Part shown: piece after piece, positions 1-8,640 of the stretch | Layout of the letters: the number at the start of each line of letters is the position of its first letter | Numbering within the stretch: the first letter of the stretch is position 1 | Assembly: GCA_002690655.1 (NCBI GenBank) | Contig: NZFL01000014.1 | Coordinates: 146,882 to 185,385 of the forward strand | Source: Pedosphaera sp. | Lineage (GTDB): Bacteria; Verrucomicrobiota; Verrucomicrobiia; Limisphaerales; AAA164-E04 | DNA: 38,504 nucleotides | Direction of reading: 5' to 3' | Notes under the pieces: model-generated | Seen by the model: the letters and a program-made list of their open reading frames with translations, nothing else | What the model was told of the DNA's origin: nothing | Database searches by the model: none | Made by a program: the position numbers and the translations under genes

Positions 1-266
1 TTAATTACACATTTTTAATATTTTTTAATTTTTAATTTATTGTTGACCAACAATTTAAAACACCTTACCTTTATATAAGGTGATCCACTCACCGTTATCA
101 GGCACAAGAGTGATCGGGTTCAACCATGCTTCAGGTGGGGTGCACATGAAGCTTAACTCGGTCACTCTTCACCCTTTTACACTCTAGCCTTAAAAATCCT
201 TTACTCCCGGCAGAATGACTTAATTTACATCTTGGTTCCTGCACCAAACTAGGGTAACCAAATTAA
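1..266. other. AT-rich gene-free leader region upstream of aroK
   Basis: No coding region is seen. Bases 1-40 are nearly pure A/T with three imperfect copies of a TTTTTAAT-like unit. An inverted repeat TTGTTG-AC-CAACAA lies near 41-54, and a dyad CACCTTA/TAAGGTG at 61-82. A long hairpin at 106-169 is listed separately. A possible -35 (TTGACC, 43-48) has no convincing -10 at normal spacing, so the promoter of aroK is not located with confidence. Confidence 0.6.
106..169 (+). ncRNA. candidate structured RNA element in the aroK leader (long stem-loop)
   Basis: Bases 106-120 pair with 155-169 over 15 consecutive pairs, two of them G-U wobbles, when read as + strand RNA. Inside, GCTTCA (128-133) pairs with TGAAGC (147-152), enclosing a G-rich loop at 134-146. 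The element ends 97 bases before the aroK start. There is no T-run directly after the stem, so it is not a simple intrinsic terminator. It matches none of the riboswitch or small RNA consensus sequences I know. It could be a cis-regulatory leader, an independent small RNA, or the 3' end of an upstream transcript. Confidence 0.4.
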
Positions 267-833
267 GTGTTTCTCGAGCGCAACATTAATAATCTGGCAC
301 TGACTGGTTTCATGGGAGTGGGCAAATCCACGGTGGGACGTCATCTTGCCGATTACCTGAGTTTCCAGTTCAAGGATACGGATGAGATCATCGAAGAGAG
401 GAACAAAACCACCATTTCAGAGATCTTTGATTCGCATGGAGAATCCTATTTCCGTGAATTGGAGAAGAAGCTGATCGCAGAAATGCTGGACTGGAAGCAG
501 TGTGTCATATCCACTGGAGGCGGGTTGGTTGCATTTGAGGATAATATGCTTCAACTCAAGAAAAATGCATTTGTTGTATGTTTATGGGCAAAACCTGAAA
601 CCATTTTCAATCGCATCAAACGCCAATCGAATCGCCCATTGCTTCAGACGGATGATCCACTTGAAACCATCCGAACCATGCTGGAAAAGCGCAAATCCGC
701 TTATCGTACTGCGGATCTGATGATTAACACAGATACACGCCCCATGAGACAAATCAGCCAGATCATCATTCGACAATTTCGCCAAGCGCAACAACAATCG
801 GGAAAACAAAACCACCCTACCCCTCTGTCTTAA
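267..833 (+). CDS. aroK: shikimate kinase
   Basis: Shikimate kinase, 188 aa, phosphorylates shikimate with ATP in the cytoplasmic pathway to chorismate and aromatic amino acids. The P-loop GFMGVGKST lies at residues 14-22, followed by the DTDEIIEE shikimate-binding segment (about 37-44), the STGGG loop near residue 82, and the RPLLQ lid motif near residue 123. All are typical of the AroK/AroL family, and the length is normal. The start is GTG; an upstream AGGG lies about 12 bases away, so ribosome-site support is weak. The next gene, queG, begins 11 bases after the stop, so the two are probably co-transcribed. The leader carries a long hairpin that may regulate the pair. Confidence 0.93.
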   Translation: MFLERNINNLALTGFMGVGKSTVGRHLADYLSFQFKDTDEIIEERNKTTISEIFDSHGESYFRELEKKLIAEMLDWKQCVISTGGGLVAFEDNMLQLKKNAFVVCLWAKPETIFNRIKRQSNRPLLQTDDPLETIRTMLEKRKSAYRTADLMINTDTRPMRQISQIIIRQFRQAQQQSGKQNHPTPLS

Positions 834-844
834 CATTCTGAGAA

Positions 845-1945
845 TTGGCCGATAAATGGTCGGTCAGTCATGCCGTGATTCCATCAAAAGAACAGATTCG
901 CAAAATTGCCCTCAAGTTGGGGTTCGATGCATGCGGCTTTACGGGAGCAGAAAGTCCGGATACGTACCCAAACTATGTTGATTGGATTAACAATGAAAAG
1001 CACGGCAGGATGGAGTACCTGCGAAGGCATTCCGAAAAAAAAGGAGACATGGACAAGGTGTTGCCTGGCATCAAATCCGTCATCAGCTTGGCAATCTCAT
1101 ATCAGATTCCGAAACCATCAAACCAATCCTTGGAAAACAAGGAGAGCTCACCCTCCAGGGGATTAATCGCTCGCTATGCCCGACACGAAGATTACCACGA
1201 TGCGCTCAAGAAGCCTCTTGAGGATTTGTGCAACCAACTGACCCGCCTGAATGACAAGGATCACCGACACCTCGCTTACCTGGACACAGGTCCCATCATG
1301 GAGCGTGACCTGGCTCAGCGAGCAGGCTTGGGATTCGTCGGTAAACACACCAACCTGATCAACCGCTCACTTGGTAACTGGTTTTTTATTGCTGAAATCC
1401 TGACAACGCTAAGTCTGGAACCCGATGAGCCAGAGCGTAACCGGTGCGGCACTTGTACACGATGCCTGCAGGCCTGTCCAACGGACGCCATTGAAGCCCC
1501 ATTCAAACTGGATGCACGAAAATGTATCTCTTACCTCACCATCGAGTTGAAGGGCTCCATCCCCGAGGCACTGCGCCCGGCTATCGGCAATCGTATATTC
1601 GGCTGCGATGATTGCCTGGAGGTTTGCCCCTGGAATCGATTCGCCAAAGAAGGCGCCCTGATGAAGCGATTTCGAAAAAACGATCTGGAGACTCCTGATT
1701 TGATTCACCTGCTGGGAATGGATCATCAAACATTCAAATCAACTTTTGCAGGAACTCCCATCTTGCGAAGCAAGCGAAAGGGGTTCCTCCGCAATGTATG
1801 TGTTGCTCTGGGTAACACAGGGACAAGAGAGGCAATTCCGTCACTTGAGCAGGCATGCATGGATCCTGAACCTCTCATTGCAGAACATGCTGAATGGGCA
1901 ATTGAACGCATCAAGTCTCGGATTACGAAGTTAACCAGCGAGTGA
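845..1945 (+). CDS. queG: epoxyqueuosine reductase
   Basis: QueG reduces epoxyqueuosine to queuosine in the anticodon of GUN tRNAs, using a cobalamin cofactor and two [4Fe-4S] clusters. The 366-aa protein has the N-terminal reductase domain with the conserved DTGP segment at 147-150 and the GLGFVGKHTNLI motif. A ferredoxin-like part follows with Cys at 201, 204, 207 and 211 and a second set at 227, 254, 257 and 261 (GCDDCLEVCPWN). A C-terminal HEAT-like helical tail carries ALGNTGTREAIPSLEQA. The start is a TTG 11 bases after aroK; a GTG ten codons later is an alternative. Placement behind aroK suggests an operon without an obvious metabolic link. Confidence 0.93.
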   Translation: MADKWSVSHAVIPSKEQIRKIALKLGFDACGFTGAESPDTYPNYVDWINNEKHGRMEYLRRHSEKKGDMDKVLPGIKSVISLAISYQIPKPSNQSLENKESSPSRGLIARYARHEDYHDALKKPLEDLCNQLTRLNDKDHRHLAYLDTGPIMERDLAQRAGLGFVGKHTNLINRSLGNWFFIAEILTTLSLEPDEPERNRCGTCTRCLQACPTDAIEAPFKLDARKCISYLTIELKGSIPEALRPAIGNRIFGCDDCLEVCPWNRFAKEGALMKRFRKNDLETPDLIHLLGMDHQTFKSTFAGTPILRSKRKGFLRNVCVALGNTGTREAIPSLEQACMDPEPLIAEHAEWAIERIKSRITKLTSE

Positions 1946-1989
1946 AAATCCCATTTACTTTGCAGACGTCCTAACGTTATATTGGATTC

Positions 1990-2394
1990 ATGGCAGAGTT
2001 CGTCCGTTTCGTAAACAATGGTGCTTCACTGATTACACCCGCAGTGGTGGAAAAAGTCATTCGGAAACTACCCGTTTGGAAAGCTGAATTCACCCAGATT
2101 GATGCACCCAAATATCCGCATCTGGTCGATCAACTGGAGTTTCTGGCTGATGCGGTTGAAGATTGTTATGAGGGAGTATACAAGGAGCTTCCTTATTTCG
2201 CCATGGCCGAAGCAGTTTTTGCCCTCACCTACGCACACAAGCAAGTAGATATTATCCCTGACTCCATTGTGGACTTGGGCCATGCAGACGATTCGAGTGT
2301 TGTTCGAGCGGTCATCATGCAGAATGAAAGGGCTTTTGAAAAATATGCCAAATCACAAGGAATCAGCTGGCAGCGAATTACTGTAAAACCCTGA
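1990..2394 (+). CDS. small hypothetical protein, YkvA/DUF1232-like
   Basis: Protein of 134 aa with no signal peptide or clear membrane span. Residues about 85-110 contain IIPDSIVDLGHADDSSVV. This resembles the core of the YkvA (DUF1232) family, whose members carry a D-x-IPD-x-IP-x-x-G-x-x-DD motif, so I infer a distant member. Family function is not established. The first half is rich in aromatic and acidic residues (LVDQLEFLADAVEDCYEG). No Shine-Dalgarno sequence is visible. TATATT at 1978-1983 ends six bases before the ATG, which would fit a promoter of its own and a leaderless message. Confidence 0.7.
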   Translation: MAEFVRFVNNGASLITPAVVEKVIRKLPVWKAEFTQIDAPKYPHLVDQLEFLADAVEDCYEGVYKELPYFAMAEAVFALTYAHKQVDIIPDSIVDLGHADDSSVVRAVIMQNERAFEKYAKSQGISWQRITVKP

Positions 2395-2582
2395 ACAAAG
2401 AAGTCTTGAGTTTGAGTCACAGAGAGGGTCGATATATCGGTGTATTTTAAACCCGATAGGCTTTATTGTCTGTATCGGTTCTGTGCATTCATGTGTGGCA
2501 CATTAGCCTGTAGTTTCATGGTCGATTTAAAAAAATACCAGAGGCATGAGAGCGTAGCTGATCAATGATTTCGTCATGCAAT
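2395..2582. other. convergent intergenic region with weak dyads
   Basis: This separates the rightward YkvA-like gene from the leftward glgB. CCGATA (2453-2458) and TATCGG (2473-2478) form a six-base inverted repeat. The glgB end (GAGAGCCGTA, - strand) can pair with TACGCTCTC about 24 bases further on, with one bulged base. A T-run on the - strand (about 2530-2536) lies too far away for a textbook terminator. No gene is seen. Confidence 0.4.
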
Positions 2583-4508
2583 TTACGGCTCTTTATCTCC
2601 CTCAAATTTGAAGAACACGGCCGCAAGCGGAGGAAGTGCGATGGTAAGGCAGTGGGGCCTCCAGTGCCAGCCGAATTCATCGGTATGCGACCCGCCCAGA
2701 TTTCCTATGCCTCCCCCCCCGTAAGCAGGAGCATCGCTGTTTAGGATTTCTTTCCAGTAACCACTTTGCTTGACCCCGACACGATAGGTTTCCCTGACAA
2801 TAGGCGTGTAGTTAAAGATAGCAACGATGGTCTCACCCGTTTCGGGGTCTATACGCTCCCAGCTGATGATACTTTCATCTGCGTTATCACAATCCACCCA
2901 CATGAAGCCGTCCGAATGGCAATCGCCGACATGAAGGGCTTTCTCGCGGCGATAAGTATGGTTTAGATCTCTCACCCATTGTTTCATCCCACGGTGAAGC
3001 TCGTGATCGAGTAAATGCCAATCTAAACTGGCATCATGGTTCCATTCACGCCATTGAGCTATTTCTCCTCCCATGAAGATCAGTTTCTTCGCTGGCTGGG
3101 CAAACATATTTGCAAACAATAACCTGAGATTGGCGAACTTCTGCCAGTTATCACCAGGCATTTTTTCGACAAGAGAGCCTTTGCCATGCACAACCTCGTC
3201 ATGTGACAGCGGCAACATGTAGTTTTCGGAAAACGCATATAAGCCCCTGAACGTCAATTGGTGGTGATGGAATTTACGATAGATTGTATCCCTGCTGACA
3301 TAACTCAATGAATCATGCATCCAACCCATGTCCCATTTGTAACCGAATCCCAAGCCTCCCAGATAAAGAGGCCGTGAAACCATGGGCCAGGCGGTCGATT
3401 CTTCAGCAATCATCTGAACACCGGGAAAATGCTTGTAGACCTCTTCGTTGAGTCGTTTCAAAAATGAAATGGCTTCGAGGTTTTCGTTACCCCCATGCTC
3501 GTTGGGTATCCACTCACCTTCAGAACGCGAATAATCCAAATACAACATGGAGGCCACGGCATCGACACGTAAACCATCCACATGAAACTGATCCAACCAA
3601 TAAAAGGCACTGCTGATCAGAAAACTTTTCACCTCGTGACGACCGTAATTAAAAATGTGGCTTTTCCAATCAGGATGATAGCCTTGTTTGGGATCCGAAT
3701 GTTCGAAGAGATGAGTGCCATCAAAATAGGCAAGGCCATGCTCATCATTCGGGAAATGAGAAGGCACCCAATCAAGGATCACGCCAATGTCATTTTGATG
3801 CAGTAAATCCACTAGGTAGGCAAAATCATCCGGAGATCCATAGCGGCTTGACGGCGCAAAAAAACCAGTGAGCTGATAGCCCCATGAAGGGTAAAAAGGA
3901 TGCTCCATCACAGGAAGAAATTCCACATGAGTAAATCCTGTTTCCTTCACATAATCCACCAGCATGGGGGCTAATTCGCGAAAAGATAAATGCCTTTCAG
4001 GATCTGATGGATCCCTCTTCCATGAACCGAGATGGACTTCATAAACGCTGACCGGCGCTTTGTGGTCAAACTTGGAATCACGATTCTCCATCCACTCCGA
4101 ATCATTCCACTCGTATTCGGAAGCGTGAACGACAGACCCTGTTTTGGGGGGGATTTCATATCGATTGGCAAATGGATCCGCCTTATCGACTTCAAAATGG
4201 TTCCACTTGGAACGGATATGGTATTTATAGCAGACACCTGATTTGATACCTGGGACAAAAACCTCCCAAATGCCTGATTCTCCCTTGGGAGATAGCAGGC
4301 ATTCTGATTTTGACCAGTGATTGAAATCGCCCATCAAATAGACGCATTCGGCATTGGGAGCCCAGACTGCAAAATAAACCCCTTGCTCACCATCGCGCTC
4401 CATGGGGTGACTTCCGAGTTTGTCATAAAGATGAAAATGACTTCCTTCATTGAATAAATGAAGGTCATCATTAGTCAGTCTGGAAATCTCTGGCATTTCG
4501 TTTCCCAT
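2583..4508 (-). CDS. glgB: 1,4-alpha-glucan branching enzyme
   Basis: Glycogen branching enzyme, 641 aa, transfers alpha-1,4 glucan segments to make alpha-1,6 branches. After an N-terminal beta-sandwich (CBM48-like, with YFAVWAPNAECVYLMGDFNHW near 45-65), the GH13 barrel shows all four conserved regions. These are DWVPSHF (about 246-252), GLRVDAVAS with the nucleophile Asp316, AEES with the acid/base Glu at about 369-370, and LSHDEVVHGKG with His436-Asp437. A C-terminal beta domain closes the protein. Length is close to the shorter GlgB class. The gene lies 39 bases downstream of glgC on the same strand, forming a glycogen operon. The ribosome site is weak (AGG about 11 bases before ATG). Confidence 0.96.
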   Translation of the reverse strand: MGNEMPEISRLTNDDLHLFNEGSHFHLYDKLGSHPMERDGEQGVYFAVWAPNAECVYLMGDFNHWSKSECLLSPKGESGIWEVFVPGIKSGVCYKYHIRSKWNHFEVDKADPFANRYEIPPKTGSVVHASEYEWNDSEWMENRDSKFDHKAPVSVYEVHLGSWKRDPSDPERHLSFRELAPMLVDYVKETGFTHVEFLPVMEHPFYPSWGYQLTGFFAPSSRYGSPDDFAYLVDLLHQNDIGVILDWVPSHFPNDEHGLAYFDGTHLFEHSDPKQGYHPDWKSHIFNYGRHEVKSFLISSAFYWLDQFHVDGLRVDAVASMLYLDYSRSEGEWIPNEHGGNENLEAISFLKRLNEEVYKHFPGVQMIAEESTAWPMVSRPLYLGGLGFGYKWDMGWMHDSLSYVSRDTIYRKFHHHQLTFRGLYAFSENYMLPLSHDEVVHGKGSLVEKMPGDNWQKFANLRLLFANMFAQPAKKLIFMGGEIAQWREWNHDASLDWHLLDHELHRGMKQWVRDLNHTYRREKALHVGDCHSDGFMWVDCDNADESIISWERIDPETGETIVAIFNYTPIVRETYRVGVKQSGYWKEILNSDAPAYGGGGIGNLGGSHTDEFGWHWRPHCLTIALPPLAAVFFKFEGDKEP

Positions 4509-4547
4509 ACGGATTGGCCTATTTACTTGTAAGAATTGGATGGAAAG

Positions 4548-5861
4548 TCAAATCACTGTACCGTTGGGAATGACCGTGTTCTTAGGGATCACGATGATAC
4601 CATCCCTGACGTGGAAAAGTTCACTATCCATTTCATTCGGTTTGCCATCAGGTGAAATCACACAATCACTGCCTATACGCGCATTTTTATCAATAATGGC
4701 ATTCACAACCCGAGTGCGGGGTCCGATGCCAACCGATGGTTCACCCTCCTCCTGATGCTTGGCGATTGATTGCAGTGATTCGTAGTAGTCTGCTCCCATC
4801 ATCACGACACGCTGCATGTCGGTATCTGCACCCACAATACTCCTGATGCCAAGCATGCATTCTTTCAGTCGCGCCTTGTGCACAATACAGCCATCGGAAA
4901 GCAAGGTATTTTCAATGACCCCACCGTTGACTTTACTTGCAGGCAGAAACCTTGGCCGGGTAAAGACCGGGGAATCCATGTCAAAAAAGTTGAATTTGGG
5001 AAGCATGGAGGTCAGATCAAGATTAGCATCAAAGAAGGCTTTGATGGTTCCAACGTCTTCCCAGTAGCCTTGAAATACGTAGGACGAAAGTTTATGCGTT
5101 TTGATGGCACCGGGAATAATGTGTTTACCAAAATCTGTATGCGCGTTATCCAGCAGTTCTAGGATTGTTTGACGATTGAAGACGTAAATCCCCATGGATG
5201 CCAGCCATAATTCCTTGTCCGAATGGATATCGAGTTTTGGATACCAATCTTTGGGTAATTTGAGCTCTTCCTGCAGAGATGGATCTTGAGGTTTTTCTTC
5301 GAAACGCGTGATTTCATTGGAGTCGTTCATCTGCATGATACCGAATCCGGGGACAGATTCCTTTTCGACCGGGATGGTTGCAACCGTCAGGTCAGCACCT
5401 TTTTCGATGTGATGAGCCAGCATCTCAAGGTAATTCATGCGATAAAGCTGATCTCCGCTGAGAATGATCAGGTATTCAAAGGGCTGACTTGTCAAATGAA
5501 TGAGGTTTTTGCGCACCGCATCCGCTGTCCCCTCGTACCATGACGTGCTCGTCGGGGTCTGCTCGGCAGCAAGAATTTCCACAAAACCCCGCGAAAAATG
5601 GTCGAATTTGTAGGACTGAGAAATATGCCGGTGCAAAGAAGCCGAAAGGAACTGGGTCATGACATAAATGCGCTGCATCCCCGAATTGATGCAATTGGAT
5701 ATTGGCACATCAACCAAGCGATATTTCCCCCCCAAGGGAACAGCCGGCTTGCTGCGCTCCTTGGTCAAGGGGTACAAGCGAGTGCCGGCGCCACCCCCCA
5801 GAATCACACTGAGGACATTGCGAGAGAGAAACGATGCAGAAAAGATGGGGTTCGATGCCAT
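4548..5861 (-). CDS. glgC: glucose-1-phosphate adenylyltransferase (ADP-glucose pyrophosphorylase)
   Basis: GlgC makes ADP-glucose from glucose-1-phosphate and ATP, the committed and allosterically controlled step of glycogen synthesis. The nucleotidyltransferase signature GGGAGTRLYPLT lies at residues 22-33, followed by SKPAVPLGGKYRLVDVPISN and EGTADAVRKN. A left-handed beta-helix with hexapeptide-like repeats follows (about 300-437). Several stretches, such as NVLSVILGGGAGTRLYPL and FSRGFVEILAAEQTP, look closer to cyanobacterial and plant small-subunit enzymes than to enteric GlgC. Start choice is supported by AAAGGA six bases upstream. A promoter is visible in the divergent region shared with the CoaB-like gene, and glgB follows. 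Confidence 0.96.
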   Translation of the reverse strand: MASNPIFSASFLSRNVLSVILGGGAGTRLYPLTKERSKPAVPLGGKYRLVDVPISNCINSGMQRIYVMTQFLSASLHRHISQSYKFDHFSRGFVEILAAEQTPTSTSWYEGTADAVRKNLIHLTSQPFEYLIILSGDQLYRMNYLEMLAHHIEKGADLTVATIPVEKESVPGFGIMQMNDSNEITRFEEKPQDPSLQEELKLPKDWYPKLDIHSDKELWLASMGIYVFNRQTILELLDNAHTDFGKHIIPGAIKTHKLSSYVFQGYWEDVGTIKAFFDANLDLTSMLPKFNFFDMDSPVFTRPRFLPASKVNGGVIENTLLSDGCIVHKARLKECMLGIRSIVGADTDMQRVVMMGADYYESLQSIAKHQEEGEPSVGIGPRTRVVNAIIDKNARIGSDCVISPDGKPNEMDSELFHVRDGIIVIPKNTVIPNGTVI

Positions 5862-5895
5862 AAAATTCCTTTAATAAACAACTGCCATATTGCTG

Positions 5896-5924
5896 ATTCT
5901 ATGCTGCAATAGACGCAACAACAA
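5896..5924 (-). promoter_or_regulatory. predicted sigma70-type promoter of glgC-glgB
   Basis: On the - strand, TTGTTG (5924-5919) and TAGAAT (5901-5896) are separated by 17 bases. Transcription would start near 5889, leaving a leader of about 28 bases that holds the AAAGGA ribosome site of glgC. The divergent CoaB-like gene begins 100 bases away. Confidence 0.55.
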
Positions 5925-6022
5925 GAGACAATCGGCACAGTAAGCAAGACAAGACAAAAATCAACTGAAAGACCGACCGTTTATCCCGCATTGGAACATG
6001 GCTGAGTGCTCGAAGGCTTCTT

Positions 6023-6724
6023 ATGAATCAATTGACGAAACCACATTGCGTCATTACTGCAGGTCCAACTTATGAATCATTGGATCAAGTGAGGCGTTTG
6101 ACCAATTTTTCAACAGGATCGCTGGGAACCCAGCTATCTGGCTTCCTGCGTTCTAAAGGTTTCTATGTCACCTTGTTGACAGGGCATTACACCACTTATG
6201 AAGGGATATTTGATGCCGACACACGAATTCCATTTACGACCACGGAGGATCTTGCAGGGAAACTCAGGGATCTCTCCAAACATCATACTGATGCCATTTT
6301 CCATGCCGCGGCAGTCAGTGATTTCACCTTTGGCAAGATCTGGAAGCGTTCAGAGCGAGGCGAAATGAACGCAATCGATTCAGGCAAAATCTCAACCCGC
6401 AGTGGCACCCTTTTGGCAGAACTCGTGCCGACTCCCAAGATTTTGGCGGAACTACGAAACTGGTATCCCAAGGCCTTGATTGGAGGATGGAAATATGAGG
6501 TTGAAGGTTCTACAAAGCAAACAAACGAAAAAGCCTTGCAACAGCTGGCAAGCTGCAACACGGATATATGTGTATTGAACGGACCGTCCGTTGGAGAGGG
6601 ATTTGAAGTTTTTTCAAGGAAAAAGCCAAACCCAACCAAGATCCTCAACCGTCAAAACCTATTTGAACACTTGTGGAAGTCACTTGAAAACTCGGTGAAG
6701 GTTGATCCATTTGACAAGAGCTGA
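6023..6724 (+). CDS. stand-alone phosphopantothenoylcysteine synthetase-like protein (CoaB domain)
   Basis: The 233-aa protein covers only the CoaB half of the usual CoaBC fusion. That half joins phosphopantothenate to cysteine in coenzyme A synthesis. Family landmarks are ITAGPTYESLDQVR (about 11-24), the nucleotide-binding TNFSTGSLG (about 27-35), AAAVSDF (about 96-102), the GKIS segment at the place of the family's KIKK lysine, and PTPKILAEL. The N-terminal flavin decarboxylase domain (CoaC) is absent here, and no CoaC gene is in the window. Several family positions differ (PSVGEGFEVFSR instead of the usual FxSDxN), so substrate use is inferred. The ATG has GAAGG (6012-6016) at good spacing. 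It diverges from glgC. Confidence 0.8.
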   Translation: MNQLTKPHCVITAGPTYESLDQVRRLTNFSTGSLGTQLSGFLRSKGFYVTLLTGHYTTYEGIFDADTRIPFTTTEDLAGKLRDLSKHHTDAIFHAAAVSDFTFGKIWKRSERGEMNAIDSGKISTRSGTLLAELVPTPKILAELRNWYPKALIGGWKYEVEGSTKQTNEKALQQLASCNTDICVLNGPSVGEGFEVFSRKKPNPTKILNRQNLFEHLWKSLENSVKVDPFDKS

Positions 6725-6821
6725 CTCGCGCAACCACAAACAGCTGTCGCCTGCACTTGGCAGATTTAGATAAGGCAAAAGGCACGATGTAATTTGCACC
6801 TCCAAGGCAGGATGAGGTATT

Positions 6822-8600
6822 CTACATTTTCTCGGGTGTTTCAATTCCTAACAGAAAAAGACCTCTCTCCAAAACCTGCCTCGTCAAGGAACATAGGATC
6901 AATCGAGAGTTTCGTGTGGAGCCCTCGGATTTGAGTACGGGACAGTTTTCGTAGAATGAAGTGTAATGGCCGGCCAATTCGAAAAGGTAATTGCAAAGAT
7001 AATTGGGGCGCTGATCTTCCAGCACGGATTCCAGCACTAAACCGAAATTGAGGAGGTGCCTCACCAATTTCTTCTCAAATTCAGAATCCAGCTCCAGGAT
7101 GTTCTCTGCATCAGATCCCAGTGATTTCAGAAACTCAGATTCATTGAGTGCTGCTTTGCGAAAAATACTTCTGATGCGAGTGCATGCGTATTGCAGATAA
7201 GGGGCAGTGTTACCGCTCAAAGACAAGAGTTTGTCCCAATCGAAGACATAGTCCGTTTGGCGATTTGGCAATAAATCAGCGTATTTCACCGCACCAATGC
7301 CAACTATTCTTGCGATCTCACGACTTATTTCGTAATCCAGATCTGGATTTTTCTCCGTTACCGCCTTGAAAGCGCGCTCCTCGGCTTCATCAAGTAGATC
7401 ATTCAATTTGATGGTGTCACCCGCTCTTGTTTTGAAGGGTGTACCATCAGGGCCCAATATGGAACCAAACCAGGTATGAACAAGTTCCACCTTGGCATCG
7501 GGCTGCCATCGACGGAATATTTCGAACAACTGTTTGAAGTGAAGCTGCTGACGTCCGTCCGTCACGTAAATGATTTCATCCGGATTCCAAGTTTCCATCC
7601 TGTATTGGATAGTCGCCAGATCAGTCGTGGTATAATTGGCGCCTCCATCACTCTTAAGAATCAGGGCTGGATGGTCTTTCAATCCATCGATATCTTCAAA
7701 GAAAACGACTTTGGCTCCCTGACTTTCGGTGGCAATACCCTGCTCTGTTAAATCTTCAACTACGACCTTGAGCTGATCATTGTAAAAACTCTCCCCGAGG
7801 GTATGATCGAAATGAATACCAAGGCGTTGATATACTTTATCAAACTGCACACGGGACACTTCCTGCATTTCATTCCAAATGGAAAGATTCTCCTCATCGC
7901 CCTGCTGAAGTTTGACTAATTCCTTACGAGCAGATTCCAAAACGGAGGCATCTTCCTCGCAGGCAGTGTTCAGCTTGCGGTAAAGTCGCTCCAATTCACC
8001 AAGCGCATCCTTGATCAAAGCATCTCGGTCGAGATGCTGCTTCCAACCGACAATCAATTTACCGAACTGGGTACCCCAATCGCCAATGTGATTATCTGTG
8101 ACTACCTGATGCCCTAACAAAGTCAAAATACGCGCCAGACAATCTCCCAGAATGGTCGATCGTATGTGCCCTACATGCATCGGCTTGGCCACGTTTGGAG
8201 AACTGAAGTCAATGACTGCAGTTCGTGGTGAATCCGTTTTCTGGATAAAATACCCACCTTGCTGAGCCGCCTTGGACAAGGCTCGTTTGATAGCTTCCGG
8301 TTTCAGTCGAATATTGATGAATCCCGGACCGGCAAGCTGAACTTCATCGGCAATATCGGATAATTCCAGCTCACCAAGAACCTTTTGTGCCTGTTCGCGG
8401 GGATTCAGTTTCCTCTTCTTGGCAATAGCCATGACAGAGGTGCATTGATAATCACCAAACTTGGGGTTAGCACAGACCTGGAGCTGTATCACGCCAGGAT
8501 CGACGTCGGGAAAGACCTTTAAAATTGCTTCGCGAAGCCCTGCTTCGATCAACTTGGGGAGCACAAATGCGGTGTCGTCCATGAGTATTGGGTCGGTCAT
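6822..8600 (-). CDS. argS: arginine--tRNA ligase
   Basis: ArgS, 592 aa, charges tRNA-Arg. The N-terminal Add-1 domain (about 10-100) is followed by the class I catalytic core. The HIGH motif reads HVGH at 142-145 in SSPNVAKPMHVGH. The KMSKS position reads FKTRAGDT, the degenerate form common in ArgRS. Next comes the helical DALR anticodon-binding domain (about 470-592) with NTAPYLQYACTRIRSI at its start. The gene follows ptsN by 40 bases on the same strand and has no visible Shine-Dalgarno sequence, so it is probably translated from the upstream transcript. It converges on the CoaB-like gene. Confidence 0.97.
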   Translation of the reverse strand: MTDPILMDDTAFVLPKLIEAGLREAILKVFPDVDPGVIQLQVCANPKFGDYQCTSVMAIAKKRKLNPREQAQKVLGELELSDIADEVQLAGPGFINIRLKPEAIKRALSKAAQQGGYFIQKTDSPRTAVIDFSSPNVAKPMHVGHIRSTILGDCLARILTLLGHQVVTDNHIGDWGTQFGKLIVGWKQHLDRDALIKDALGELERLYRKLNTACEEDASVLESARKELVKLQQGDEENLSIWNEMQEVSRVQFDKVYQRLGIHFDHTLGESFYNDQLKVVVEDLTEQGIATESQGAKVVFFEDIDGLKDHPALILKSDGGANYTTTDLATIQYRMETWNPDEIIYVTDGRQQLHFKQLFEIFRRWQPDAKVELVHTWFGSILGPDGTPFKTRAGDTIKLNDLLDEAEERAFKAVTEKNPDLDYEISREIARIVGIGAVKYADLLPNRQTDYVFDWDKLLSLSGNTAPYLQYACTRIRSIFRKAALNESEFLKSLGSDAENILELDSEFEKKLVRHLLNFGLVLESVLEDQRPNYLCNYLFELAGHYTSFYENCPVLKSEGSTRNSRLILCSLTRQVLERGLFLLGIETPEKM

Positions 8601-8640
8601 CTATGACCGGATTGGATAAAAAAGAAATGAAAAGAAGTGA

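Noticed and set aside
1..60. AT-rich tract as a possible replication origin
   Set aside because: No DnaA box (TTATCCACA-like) was found near it, and no dnaA, dnaN or parAB gene is in the window.
106..169. Hairpin as a known riboswitch, SRP RNA or intrinsic terminator
   Set aside because: It lacks the conserved cores of the riboswitches and small RNAs I know and has no adjacent T-run, so it is left unassigned.
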